A DNA stretch of 64,000 nucleotides, from the NCBI RefSeq assembly GCF_012911565.1, contig NZ_JAAMPU010000103.1:1-64000 (forward strand), written 5' to 3'. This stretch comes from Flavobacterium silvaticum (GTDB lineage: Bacteria > Bacteroidota > Bacteroidia > Flavobacteriales > Flavobacteriaceae). Positions within the stretch are counted from its first letter, which is position 1, and each line of letters begins with the position of its first letter. Shown here in pieces: positions 8,545 through 15,489 of the stretch. The notes below the pieces were generated by a model that ran no database searches, had not been told where the DNA came from, and worked only from the letters and a program-made list of their open reading frames with translations. A program made the position numbers and the translations under genes.

Positions 8545-9189
8545 ATGGATTTTAAAGATTTCCTCACGCTGCTGCCAGATTTCAAGTCGGCGGGACTTCC
8601 GGCAGATAAGGCCCATGCATTACTGTCGCCACCCGAGCGTATGCGGCTGATGCAGTCGATAGATTTCAATTCGATTTCACCGCGTGAGGCTGCCGTGATG
8701 CTTTTGGTATATCCCAGAAACGACAAAGCGTGTTTCGTCCTGATCCTGCGCAATAGTTATGAAGGCGTACATTCATCGCAAATGGCTTTACCCGGCGGAA
8801 AAAAGGAGTCGTTCGATCTGGATTTTGGACAGACGGCTTTGCGCGAAACCCATGAAGAAGTCGGGATCGAACCTGACCATATTCAAATTGTCCGCGAATT
8901 GTCTGCTGTTTACATTCCGCCGAGCAACTTCATGGTGCATCCGTTTCTCGGCATCAGTCAGGAAGAATTGATTTTTAAGCCTGATCCGAGGGAAGTTGCG
9001 GGAATCGTGGAAGTTTCACTGGATGATTTTTTGTCAGATTCGGCACTGATCGAAGTCACTCGGCCTACCTCTTACGCCACCGAACTCAAAGTACCTGCTT
9101 TCCGGATTGATGGACATATTGTCTGGGGCGCGACAGCCATGATCCTGAGTGAGTTTAAGGAAGTTATAAAAACACTGATAAAAAGCTGA
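8545..9189 (+). CDS. NUDIX hydrolase, CoA pyrophosphatase type
   Basis: A 214-residue NUDIX hydrolase. The NUDIX box is intact: GGKKESFDLDFGQTALRETH continuing into EEVGI. The preceding HSSQMALPGG matches the UPF0035 pattern of CoA-cleaving NUDIX enzymes (NudL/YeaB type), which split CoA and its derivatives into 4'-phosphopantetheine and 3',5'-ADP. The start at 8545 (MDFKDFLTLLPDF) is chosen since the in-frame extension upstream overlaps the divergent DUF4268 gene and resembles nothing. It is followed 32 bp later by an acyltransferase gene that seems to have its own promoter. Confidence 0.88.
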   Translation: MDFKDFLTLLPDFKSAGLPADKAHALLSPPERMRLMQSIDFNSISPREAAVMLLVYPRNDKACFVLILRNSYEGVHSSQMALPGGKKESFDLDFGQTALRETHEEVGIEPDHIQIVRELSAVYIPPSNFMVHPFLGISQEELIFKPDPREVAGIVEVSLDDFLSDSALIEVTRPTSYATELKVPAFRIDGHIVWGATAMILSEFKEVIKTLIKS

Positions 9190-9204
9190 AGTTTGCTAAA
9201 TTTG
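9175..9204 (+). promoter_or_regulatory. Probable promoter of the acyltransferase gene
   Basis: CTG (9175-9177, one mismatch from TTG), 19 bases, then an exact TAAATTTG (9197-9204). This fits the Bacteroidota form TTG-N19-TAnnTTTG and lies 17 bp before the ATG at 9222, so the leader would be very short. Confidence 0.5.
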
Positions 9205-9221
9205 CACCTCTGATTTTATAC

Positions 9222-10025
9222 ATGAGTCTATTTAAAAGAAATCCGTTTGGCCACTTACTTTTCCTGAAACGCTGGATGATCCGCATTTTCGGGGCGCTGA
9301 CCCATAAACGGTATCATGGATTTAATGAACTCCAGATTGACGGATCTGAAATAATCCCAACGCTTCCGGAAACCAACGTACTTTTCATTTCGAACCACCA
9401 GACGTATTTCGCCGATGTGGTCGCGATGTTCCATGTATTCAACGCCAGCCTCAAAGGTCGTGACGACACCATCAAGAACATGGGCTATCTATGGCGCCCG
9501 AAGCTCAATTTGTATTATGTGGCCGCGAAAGAAACCATGAAGGCCGGACTTTTGCCGCGGATTCTGTCTTATGCCGGAGCGATAACCGTCGAACGGACGT
9601 GGCGCGACAAAGGCAAGGACATCCAGCGTGAAGTCAACCCGAACGATACCGAGAATATCCGCATAGCGCTCGAAGACGGCTGGGTGATTACGTTCCCGCA
9701 AGGCACGACGCGTTCGTTCAAACCGGTGCGCAAAGGGACGGCCCATATCATCAAACAGTATAAGCCGGTCGTAGTTCCAATCGTAATTGACGGTTTCCGC
9801 AGATCATTCGATAAGAAGGGGCTTCGGTTGAAGAAGAAAGGAATCCTGCAATCGTTCGTCATCAAACCGCCTTTGGAAATCGATTACGATAACGAAACCA
9901 TAGAGGAAATTGTAGAAAAAATCGAATATGCCATAGAGCAGCATCCGTCTTTCCTAAAAGTGATCCCGGCCGAAGAGCGTGCGGTGGAAGAACAGTTGAA
10001 CAAGCAACGCGAATGGCGTTATTGA
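9222..10025 (+). CDS. 1-acyl-sn-glycerol-3-phosphate acyltransferase (PlsC family)
   Basis: A 267-residue membrane-associated acyltransferase that adds a second acyl chain to lysophosphatidic acid or a similar lipid. Block I is ISNHQTYFAD near residues 57-65: the catalytic His59 and Asp65 are five residues apart rather than the common four, which I recall as normal for the Flavobacteria subgroup. Block III is FPQGTTR, replacing the usual FPEGTR, and block IV is VVVPIVIDGF. The C terminus is charged and extends past the domain. It stops one base before the end of the convergent OmpA-like gene. Confidence 0.88.
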   Translation: MSLFKRNPFGHLLFLKRWMIRIFGALTHKRYHGFNELQIDGSEIIPTLPETNVLFISNHQTYFADVVAMFHVFNASLKGRDDTIKNMGYLWRPKLNLYYVAAKETMKAGLLPRILSYAGAITVERTWRDKGKDIQREVNPNDTENIRIALEDGWVITFPQGTTRSFKPVRKGTAHIIKQYKPVVVPIVIDGFRRSFDKKGLRLKKKGILQSFVIKPPLEIDYDNETIEEIVEKIEYAIEQHPSFLKVIPAEERAVEEQLNKQREWRY

Positions 10026-10904
10026 TCAGTTCGCCATGATCATGATTTCCACGCGGCGATTGCCGGCCCGTTCGTCTTCATTCTGTTCCGGAATGGCGAA
10101 CTTGGGTTGAGAAACTCCAAAGCCTCTGTAGCTCAAGCGCGATTTATCGATGTCGTTCGCAATCAGGAACTGATAGACGGCCTTGGCGCGTTTGGTCGAA
10201 AGATCAAGCCTGTCGTTGGTACTGCAGCATAAGTGGCCCTGGATGTCGATTTTCAAATCCGGATTTTTTTGCATCACGAGCAGCAATTCAAATAATTTTC
10301 CCCTGGAAGGTGGCGCGATCGCAAACGTATTGATGAGGAAATTGAGGTTCGTCAGCGTAAGTTTGTCACCGGTTTTGGCGGTGGCGACTTCTTTCATGAA
10401 ATCGATGTTGAGCCGGTATTCCGATTTGCTTCCATCCGGATTTTCAACCGTCAGGCGTTCCGGATACGTTACGACACGTTCACGCGGTTTGGGCGGGACA
10501 ATCCCGAGGATTTCGTCTTCGTACGCAAACTGGTCCGGCGTGATGTAGAAAATAACGGCTTTTCGGTTCTCTGCTTTATTCGGGCTTTGCACATGTTTTT
10601 CACCAAAGCTGCGTGTCTTGAAATCTTCGCGCAGTTTGATTTTTCCGTTAACCAATCCAAAAATATGGTCGACGCGTTTTTTGGCGAGCGTGTCATTGTG
10701 AAGGGAAGTTCCGTCTTCATCGGTAAAGCCGTTTATGGCAACGATTTTAACCTGCGAATTGGCTTTGATCCAGGATTGGAGCTTGTCCGTCTCGGCTTTG
10801 TTCAGCGTTGGTTTGTTGGTTTCGAAATACAGCGGGAATTGTTGCTGTGCCCAAATTTGGCAATTCAGGAACGTCAGCAAGAATAAAATCAGATAGTGCT
10901 TCAT
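10026..10904 (-). CDS. OmpA family protein
   Basis: A 292-residue envelope protein with signal peptide (MKHYLILFLLTFLNCQIWAQ). The region at about 24-115 resembles a first OmpA-like fold (PLYFETNKPTLNKAETDKL, VAINGFTDEDGTSLHNDTLA). The region at about 190-292 is a better one (IDIQGHLCCSTNDRLDLST, RAKAVYQFLIANDIDKSRL, YRGFGVSQP, ERAGNRRVEIMI). OmpA C-terminal domains bind peptidoglycan. Two copies without a beta-barrel suggest a periplasmic anchor. The ATG at 10904 is preferred over a TTG three codons upstream. It is convergent with the acyltransferase gene, with no spacer. Confidence 0.8.
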   Translation of the reverse strand: MKHYLILFLLTFLNCQIWAQQQFPLYFETNKPTLNKAETDKLQSWIKANSQVKIVAINGFTDEDGTSLHNDTLAKKRVDHIFGLVNGKIKLREDFKTRSFGEKHVQSPNKAENRKAVIFYITPDQFAYEDEILGIVPPKPRERVVTYPERLTVENPDGSKSEYRLNIDFMKEVATAKTGDKLTLTNLNFLINTFAIAPPSRGKLFELLLVMQKNPDLKIDIQGHLCCSTNDRLDLSTKRAKAVYQFLIANDIDKSRLSYRGFGVSQPKFAIPEQNEDERAGNRRVEIMIMAN

Positions 10905-10938
10905 GTGATTCAAAGGTAGATGAAATCGGGTAAAAAAT

Positions 10939-10968
10939 TTGTCGGTGCGAAATCGATTTTTATATTTG
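10939..10968 (+). promoter_or_regulatory. Promoter, exact Bacteroidota consensus
   Basis: TTG (10939-10941), exactly 19 bases, then TATATTTG (10961-10968), an exact TAnnTTTG. The ATG of the T9SS gene follows at 10986, so transcription should start near 10975. Confidence 0.75.
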
Positions 10969-10985
10969 CCGCCTAACTTTTTTTT

Positions 10986-11429
10986 ATGAGAAAAACTCTA
11001 TTTGTTACACTTCTTTTTTCGGTTGCAATGCAGGGACAGGCTTTGTTGCAGACGGTAAATTCGGGAAGCGTCATTGCTGCATCGTCAGCCGTTTCTGTGG
11101 GCGAGATTGTCGTTATTCCTGAAAATCAGATCCAGTCACAGAGCGGCATCATTGGCATTCTGACGGAATCCGTACTGGAAGTAAAGGAATATCAGGTTTA
11201 TGCTGATATCACCGTCTATCCGAATCCTACGACTTCCGGTATTTATTTCAAATCCGGGAATCCGCTTGTAGGCGAAAAGGTTTCGGTTTATGCCCAATCG
11301 GGACAGAAACTTTTATCTGCTATCCTAAATACCGATTATCAACTTGACTTGTCATCACTCTCTTCCGGGGTTTACCTGATTCAATCTGAAAACAAAAAAT
11401 TCAAATCTTTTAAAATCGTAAAACACTAA
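10986..11429 (+). CDS. Small T9SS type A sorting domain protein
   Basis: A 147-residue secreted protein. It has a signal peptide (RKTLFVTLLFSVAMQGQA), a short Ser/Val-rich segment of about 45 residues, and a type A sorting domain that takes up half the chain (ITVYPNPTTSGIYFKSGN, then KVSVYAQSGQKLL, LDLSSLSSGVYLIQSE, ending KSFKIVKH). Such domains direct export through the type IX system and attachment to the surface. With so little cargo, the protein may serve as a small surface anchor or partner. The next gene begins one base after its stop, so the two are an operon driven from the promoter at 10939. Confidence 0.88.
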   Translation: MRKTLFVTLLFSVAMQGQALLQTVNSGSVIAASSAVSVGEIVVIPENQIQSQSGIIGILTESVLEVKEYQVYADITVYPNPTTSGIYFKSGNPLVGEKVSVYAQSGQKLLSAILNTDYQLDLSSLSSGVYLIQSENKKFKSFKIVKH

Positions 11430-11430
11430 A

Positions 11431-12540
11431 ATGAAAAAATTATTACTCTTAGTTTCCTTATTTATAACAATCTTAGGTTCTGCGCAGGTGCCTCAGGGAA
11501 TTTCGTATCAGGCAATCGCCTTGAACGGGGCGGGAAGCGCTGTGGTGAATTCGAATGTAGGACTAAGGCTGTCTGTCCTGAACACATCAGCCACCGGAAC
11601 TGTGGTGTATTCCGAAACACATACCAAAACGACCAATACACAAGGCTTGTTCAATTTGGTGATTGGACAGGGAAGTGTTGTAAGCGGAACGTTTGCCGGA
11701 ATAAACTGGGCTAACGGTTCAAAATTCCTTAAGGTCGAGATGGATGCTGCCGGCGGAACGAATTATACGTTGGTCGGTACCACGCAATTGCTGTCCGTAC
11801 CTTATGCATTGGCGGCCAAAAGTTTTGCAGGTGCGCCAGGTGAAGGCATCACGCTGACTTCCCCGAATGGAACGCCATATACCTTGTCTGTAAATGACAA
11901 CGGCCAGCTTTCACTTCCGACTTCTTCCGATTCTTCTGTCTTTCCGAGTGATTTGTATTTATTCGGTTCTTATAATAGTTTCAATCAAACATCGGCAAAT
12001 CTGTTGGGACACATACAGAATCATTTTTATGGATACAAATATCTTACGTCCGGCTCTCAAATCAAGCTAACGGCCGCGAACGTCACAGGTGCTGCGATTT
12101 ATGGATTTGACAGTTTTCAAAATATGGTGCTGAACGGTGCGGCTTATACGGCCTCTTCGACAGCCTTTTATTATATAAGTATACAGAACTTCGGGGATTC
12201 CAATTTTGTTGAAATAAATTCCATTGCTCCAACGCTGATTACTCAAAATCAGGTAGAAGGCGGTTCCGATTCCTATACCGCTACATACAATGCCGGAACG
12301 AATCAGTTTACGTTTACCGTGAACGGTGTTACGAATAACGATGTATTTTTATTTGATTATCCAAGTCCGGGATTAGGCGGAAGCGGAGGTACTCAGGGTG
12401 ATAATTTAGCCGATGGTACCATTGACAATGGCGGAACACCCATTTCGTTTCCCGGTTCGAGTTCGACACCTAAGAATTATTCCGTTAAGCTAACTTTAAA
12501 TGTGAACGGATCCGGTACTTACACCATTACCCAGATTTGA
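11431..12540 (+). CDS. Secreted protein with Bacteroidota PQGISYQAIA N-terminal domain
   Basis: A 369-residue exported protein with signal peptide (KKLLLLVSLFITILGSAQ). The N-terminal part, about 20-130, starts VPQGISYQAIALNGAGSAVV and ends LLSVPYALAAKS. I recall this module at the start of many large secreted Bacteroidota proteins. The C-terminal half contains a SusF/SusE-like beta segment (DLYLFGSYNSFNQTSANLLG) and then Gly/Ser/Thr-rich repeats. No sorting domain is present, unlike its upstream partner, so the two may form a surface complex. No catalytic motif is evident. Confidence 0.8.
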   Translation: MKKLLLLVSLFITILGSAQVPQGISYQAIALNGAGSAVVNSNVGLRLSVLNTSATGTVVYSETHTKTTNTQGLFNLVIGQGSVVSGTFAGINWANGSKFLKVEMDAAGGTNYTLVGTTQLLSVPYALAAKSFAGAPGEGITLTSPNGTPYTLSVNDNGQLSLPTSSDSSVFPSDLYLFGSYNSFNQTSANLLGHIQNHFYGYKYLTSGSQIKLTAANVTGAAIYGFDSFQNMVLNGAAYTASSTAFYYISIQNFGDSNFVEINSIAPTLITQNQVEGGSDSYTATYNAGTNQFTFTVNGVTNNDVFLFDYPSPGLGGSGGTQGDNLADGTIDNGGTPISFPGSSSTPKNYSVKLTLNVNGSGTYTITQI

Positions 12541-12557
12541 TTCCCAAAACAACGCAA

Positions 12558-12593
12558 TAAAAAAACCTGCTTCTTTCGAGGCAGGTTTTTTTA
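12558..12593. terminator. Bidirectional terminator
   Basis: AAAAACCTGCTTC and GAGGCAGGTTTTTTT pair around TTTC, with an A run before and a T run after. It lies between convergent genes (stops at 12540 and 12609) and can serve both. Confidence 0.88.
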
Positions 12594-12608
12594 TTTGAGG
12601 GATTGTTC

Positions 12609-14798
12609 TTATCTGGTAAACAACAATTCTCTGTATTTGGTCAATGTCCAGATTTCGTCGTCGACCAAAAGCTCCAGTTTATCGCAATGCTCGCGGATGA
12701 CGTCAAAATAAGGCTTCACTTTGTCGCAGTACGCAGCGGCCATTTTTTCGGCGCTGGTCAGGTTGTTCGCCTTTTTGCGCTCTTCGGTCATCGCGTCTAC
12801 ATTCGAGTTGATCCCTTCGATGTGTCCGGAGATTTCCTTGATCAGGATGATTTGCTCTTTGGCAATCTTTTCGAAATCTTTGCCAAAAATCTCTTTCAAT
12901 CCTTTTACGTTCTCGATCAGCGTATTTTGGTAACGGATAGCTGTCGGGATAACATGGTTGCGGGCGATGTCACCTAAAACGCGTCCTTCGATCTGGATTT
13001 TTTTGGTGTATTCTTCCAATTCGATTTCGTAACGGGCTTCCACCTCAACGTGGTTCATGACGCCAAGTTCTTCGAACAAATCCATTGCTTTTTTAGAAAC
13101 TTTGGCCTTCAATGCCTCAGGCGTAGTCTTGAAGTTGCTCAGTTTGCGTTTTGCTGCTTCTTTTTGCCAGTCGTCGCTGTATCCGTCGCCTTCGAAAAGG
13201 ATGGCTTTGGTCTGCTTGATGTATTCGCGAAGTACGTTGAAGATCGCTTCGTCTTTCTTCAGGCCTTTTTTCTCGATCAGGGCATCGACTTCATTTTTGA
13301 AATCTTTCAATTGTTTGGCAACGATAGAGTTCAATGTAGTCATCGAAACGGCACAGTTGGCAGACGATCCCACCGCGCGGAACTCGAATTTGTTTCCGGT
13401 GAAGGCGAAAGGCGAGGTACGGTTACGATCTGTGTTATCCAAAAGTACATCCGGAATTTTACCGACTACGTTCAGCTTAAGGTCGGTTTTTTCTTCCGGA
13501 GACAATTTTCCGTCGGTAACTTTCTGAAGGTTTTCAAGGACTTTGGTCAATTGTTGTCCGATGAAAACGGAAATGATTGCCGGCGGTGCTTCGTTGGCTC
13601 CAAGTCGGTGGTCGTTCGAGGCAGATGCGATAGAGGCACGCATCAGCTCTTCATAAGTATAAACCGCTTTGATGGTGTTGATGAAGAACGTAAGGAATTG
13701 CAGGTTGCTCATTGGCGTTTTGCCAGGGGCAAGCAAGTTGATTCCCGTGTCCGTAGCCATCGACCAGTTGTTGTGTTTCCCTGATCCGTTGACACCTTTG
13801 AACGGTTTTTCATGGAAAAGGACTTTGAAGAAATGGCGCTCGGCCACTTTCTGCATCACGTCCATCAAAAGTGAATTGTGGTCTACGGCAAGGTTGGTTT
13901 CCTCGAAGATAGGAGCAAGCTCGAATTGGTTCGGGGCCACTTCATTGTGACGTGTCTTTACCGGAATTCCGAGCAACATGCACTCGTTTTCCAGATCGCG
14001 CATATAATTAAGGACACGTGTCGGGATAGATCCGAAGTAATGATCTTCCAATTGCTGTCCTTTAGCCGATGCATGTCCAAGCAACGTACGGCCAGTCAAT
14101 GTAATGTCCGGTCTCGAAGCGGCAAGGGCTGAATCGATAAGGAAATATTCCTGTTCCCAACCTAAAGTCGGGGTCACTTTTTTAACGTTTTTGTCGAAGT
14201 ATTTCGCTACTTCGGTTGCTGCTTCGTCAATCGCGCTAAGTGCACGCAACAAAGGTGCTTTGTTGTCAAGCGCTTCTCCTGTATAGGAAACGAATACGGT
14301 TGGAATACATAGTGTTGTTCCAAAGATGAACGCCGGTGAAGTCGGATCCCAGGCCGTATAACCGCGGGCTTCGAATGTATTTCTGATTCCTCCGTTCGGG
14401 AAAGATGATGCATCCGGTTCTTGTTGTACCAATTGGCTTCCACCGAATTTTTCCACTGGATCGCTTCCGTCAAAAGAAGTTTCAAAGAACGCATCGTGTT
14501 TTTCCGCTGTAGCTCCCGTCAATGGCTGGAACCAGTGTGTGTAGTGTGTTACTCCTTTAGAGAGTGCCCATTCTTTCATTCCCATGGCGATATAATCGGC
14601 CAGTTTTCTGTCGATTTTTGTTCCGTGTTGCACGGCGCTCTGGACAGCTTTATAGGCTTCCGGCGTCAGGAATTGGCGCATCGCTTTGTCATTGAAGACA
14701 TTGCTGCCGAAAATCACCGATTTTTTGTCAAGTTCTTTTACTTCAACAGTCCTTCTGTTGGCTGTTTCTTTAATAGATTGAAAACGAAATGTGGACAT
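12609..14798 (-). CDS. glnN: Glutamine synthetase type III
   Basis: A 729-residue glutamine synthetase, the length I recall for Bacteroides GSIII. It joins ammonia to glutamate using ATP and is the main ammonia-assimilating step. The N-terminal GSIII part runs to about 150 (KSVIFGSNVF, LSKGVTHYTHWFQPLTGATA). The catalytic core includes EARGYTAWDPTSPAF, GWEQEYFLID, ARHFFKVLFHEKPF-like sequence and VNGSGKHNNWSMATDTGINL (ATP and glutamate binding), followed by NRTSPFAFTGNKFEFRAVGS. The C-terminal helical extension (about 560-729) is specific to GSIII. It is a single gene with its own terminator and promoter. Confidence 0.96.
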   Translation of the reverse strand: MSTFRFQSIKETANRRTVEVKELDKKSVIFGSNVFNDKAMRQFLTPEAYKAVQSAVQHGTKIDRKLADYIAMGMKEWALSKGVTHYTHWFQPLTGATAEKHDAFFETSFDGSDPVEKFGGSQLVQQEPDASSFPNGGIRNTFEARGYTAWDPTSPAFIFGTTLCIPTVFVSYTGEALDNKAPLLRALSAIDEAATEVAKYFDKNVKKVTPTLGWEQEYFLIDSALAASRPDITLTGRTLLGHASAKGQQLEDHYFGSIPTRVLNYMRDLENECMLLGIPVKTRHNEVAPNQFELAPIFEETNLAVDHNSLLMDVMQKVAERHFFKVLFHEKPFKGVNGSGKHNNWSMATDTGINLLAPGKTPMSNLQFLTFFINTIKAVYTYEELMRASIASASNDHRLGANEAPPAIISVFIGQQLTKVLENLQKVTDGKLSPEEKTDLKLNVVGKIPDVLLDNTDRNRTSPFAFTGNKFEFRAVGSSANCAVSMTTLNSIVAKQLKDFKNEVDALIEKKGLKKDEAIFNVLREYIKQTKAILFEGDGYSDDWQKEAAKRKLSNFKTTPEALKAKVSKKAMDLFEELGVMNHVEVEARYEIELEEYTKKIQIEGRVLGDIARNHVIPTAIRYQNTLIENVKGLKEIFGKDFEKIAKEQIILIKEISGHIEGINSNVDAMTEERKKANNLTSAEKMAAAYCDKVKPYFDVIREHCDKLELLVDDEIWTLTKYRELLFTR

Positions 14799-14838
14799 AA
14801 AGTTGTTTTTAGAGAATTAAACCCTGTTATTTCGGTTG

Positions 14839-14846
14839 CAAAGATA
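14839..14846 (-). promoter_or_regulatory. Probable -7 box of the glnN promoter
   Basis: The minus strand reads TATCTTTG, an exact TAnnTTTG, about 40 bp before the glnN start. The -33 region is less clear (TTA about 20 bases further upstream). Confidence 0.5.
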
Positions 14847-14991
14847 AATATTTTGGGTTCTGTTTGTAATCGATACCCTATTTTTTAGGGGGTGATTTTG
14901 AAAATTTATCAACAATTGGGTGTTTTATGGGGTTGATTTGAGGATTTGTTGATTTGTGGCCGGTCGCAAGGTTAAAACTATATTAATTGGG

Positions 14992-15022
14992 TTGGCGTGC
15001 GTTTTTTGTAATGGTAACTTTA
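14992..15022 (+). promoter_or_regulatory. Probable promoter of the YtxH-like gene
   Basis: TTG (14992-14994), 20 bases, then TAACTTTA (15015-15022), one mismatch from TAnnTTTG. It lies 29 bp before the ATG at 15051. Confidence 0.45.
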
Positions 15023-15050
15023 GGAGTATCAATATCTAAATTATAGCATT

Positions 15051-15308
15051 ATGAAAGATAAGAGAATCATTGCCGGAGTCGCAATAGGAGTTGCCGCATT
15101 GGCGGCCGTGGGTATTTTACTCGCTTATAAAAAGAAATCCAAAAAAGATAAATTCCTTTCTGCGGCAGATGATGCGGCAAACCGTTTCAAAGGAAAGCTT
15201 TCATCCCTCGAACGCAAAGCGCGTAAAGAATACAAAAATCTGGTCCATGAAGGCGAAGACCTTGCCGGAAAAGCACGGGAATGGGCAGATAAAGCCAGAT
15301 TACAATAA
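15051..15308 (+). CDS. YtxH-like small membrane protein
   Basis: An 85-residue protein with one N-terminal membrane segment (about 7-27, IIAGVAIGVAALAAVGILLA), a Lys-rich stretch (KKKSKKDK) and a charged amphipathic helix with repeated Lys/Glu/Ala (FKGKLSSLERKARKEYKNLV). This layout is that of YtxH/DUF883-type proteins, associated with general stress in other bacteria. It is a single gene flanked by its own promoter and terminator. The exact role is unknown. Confidence 0.75.
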   Translation: MKDKRIIAGVAIGVAALAAVGILLAYKKKSKKDKFLSAADDAANRFKGKLSSLERKARKEYKNLVHEGEDLAGKAREWADKARLQ

Positions 15309-15340
15309 AAAAAACGGTCCTTAAAAGGGCCGTTTTTTAT
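15309..15340 (+). terminator. Terminator after the YtxH-like gene
   Basis: AAAACGGTCCTT and GGGCCGTTTT pair around AAAA and are followed by a T run. Confidence 0.88.
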
Positions 15341-15489
15341 TGATGTCTTTCAGAATATTGCAAGAATACAAAAGAATTGTATAAGCTAATCGGTCAGTAA
15401 TCAGACTACTTTCATGTTCGTCAAAATTGACCTCGTGAGAACGATGTCGATTCATACTTAAACTAACTCACACTTATATCCAAAACTAC

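Noticed and set aside
13050..13784. Long open frame on the plus strand opposite glnN (244 codons)
   Set aside because: It is antisense to the strongly conserved glutamine synthetase and its translation is Phe-rich with no family resemblance.
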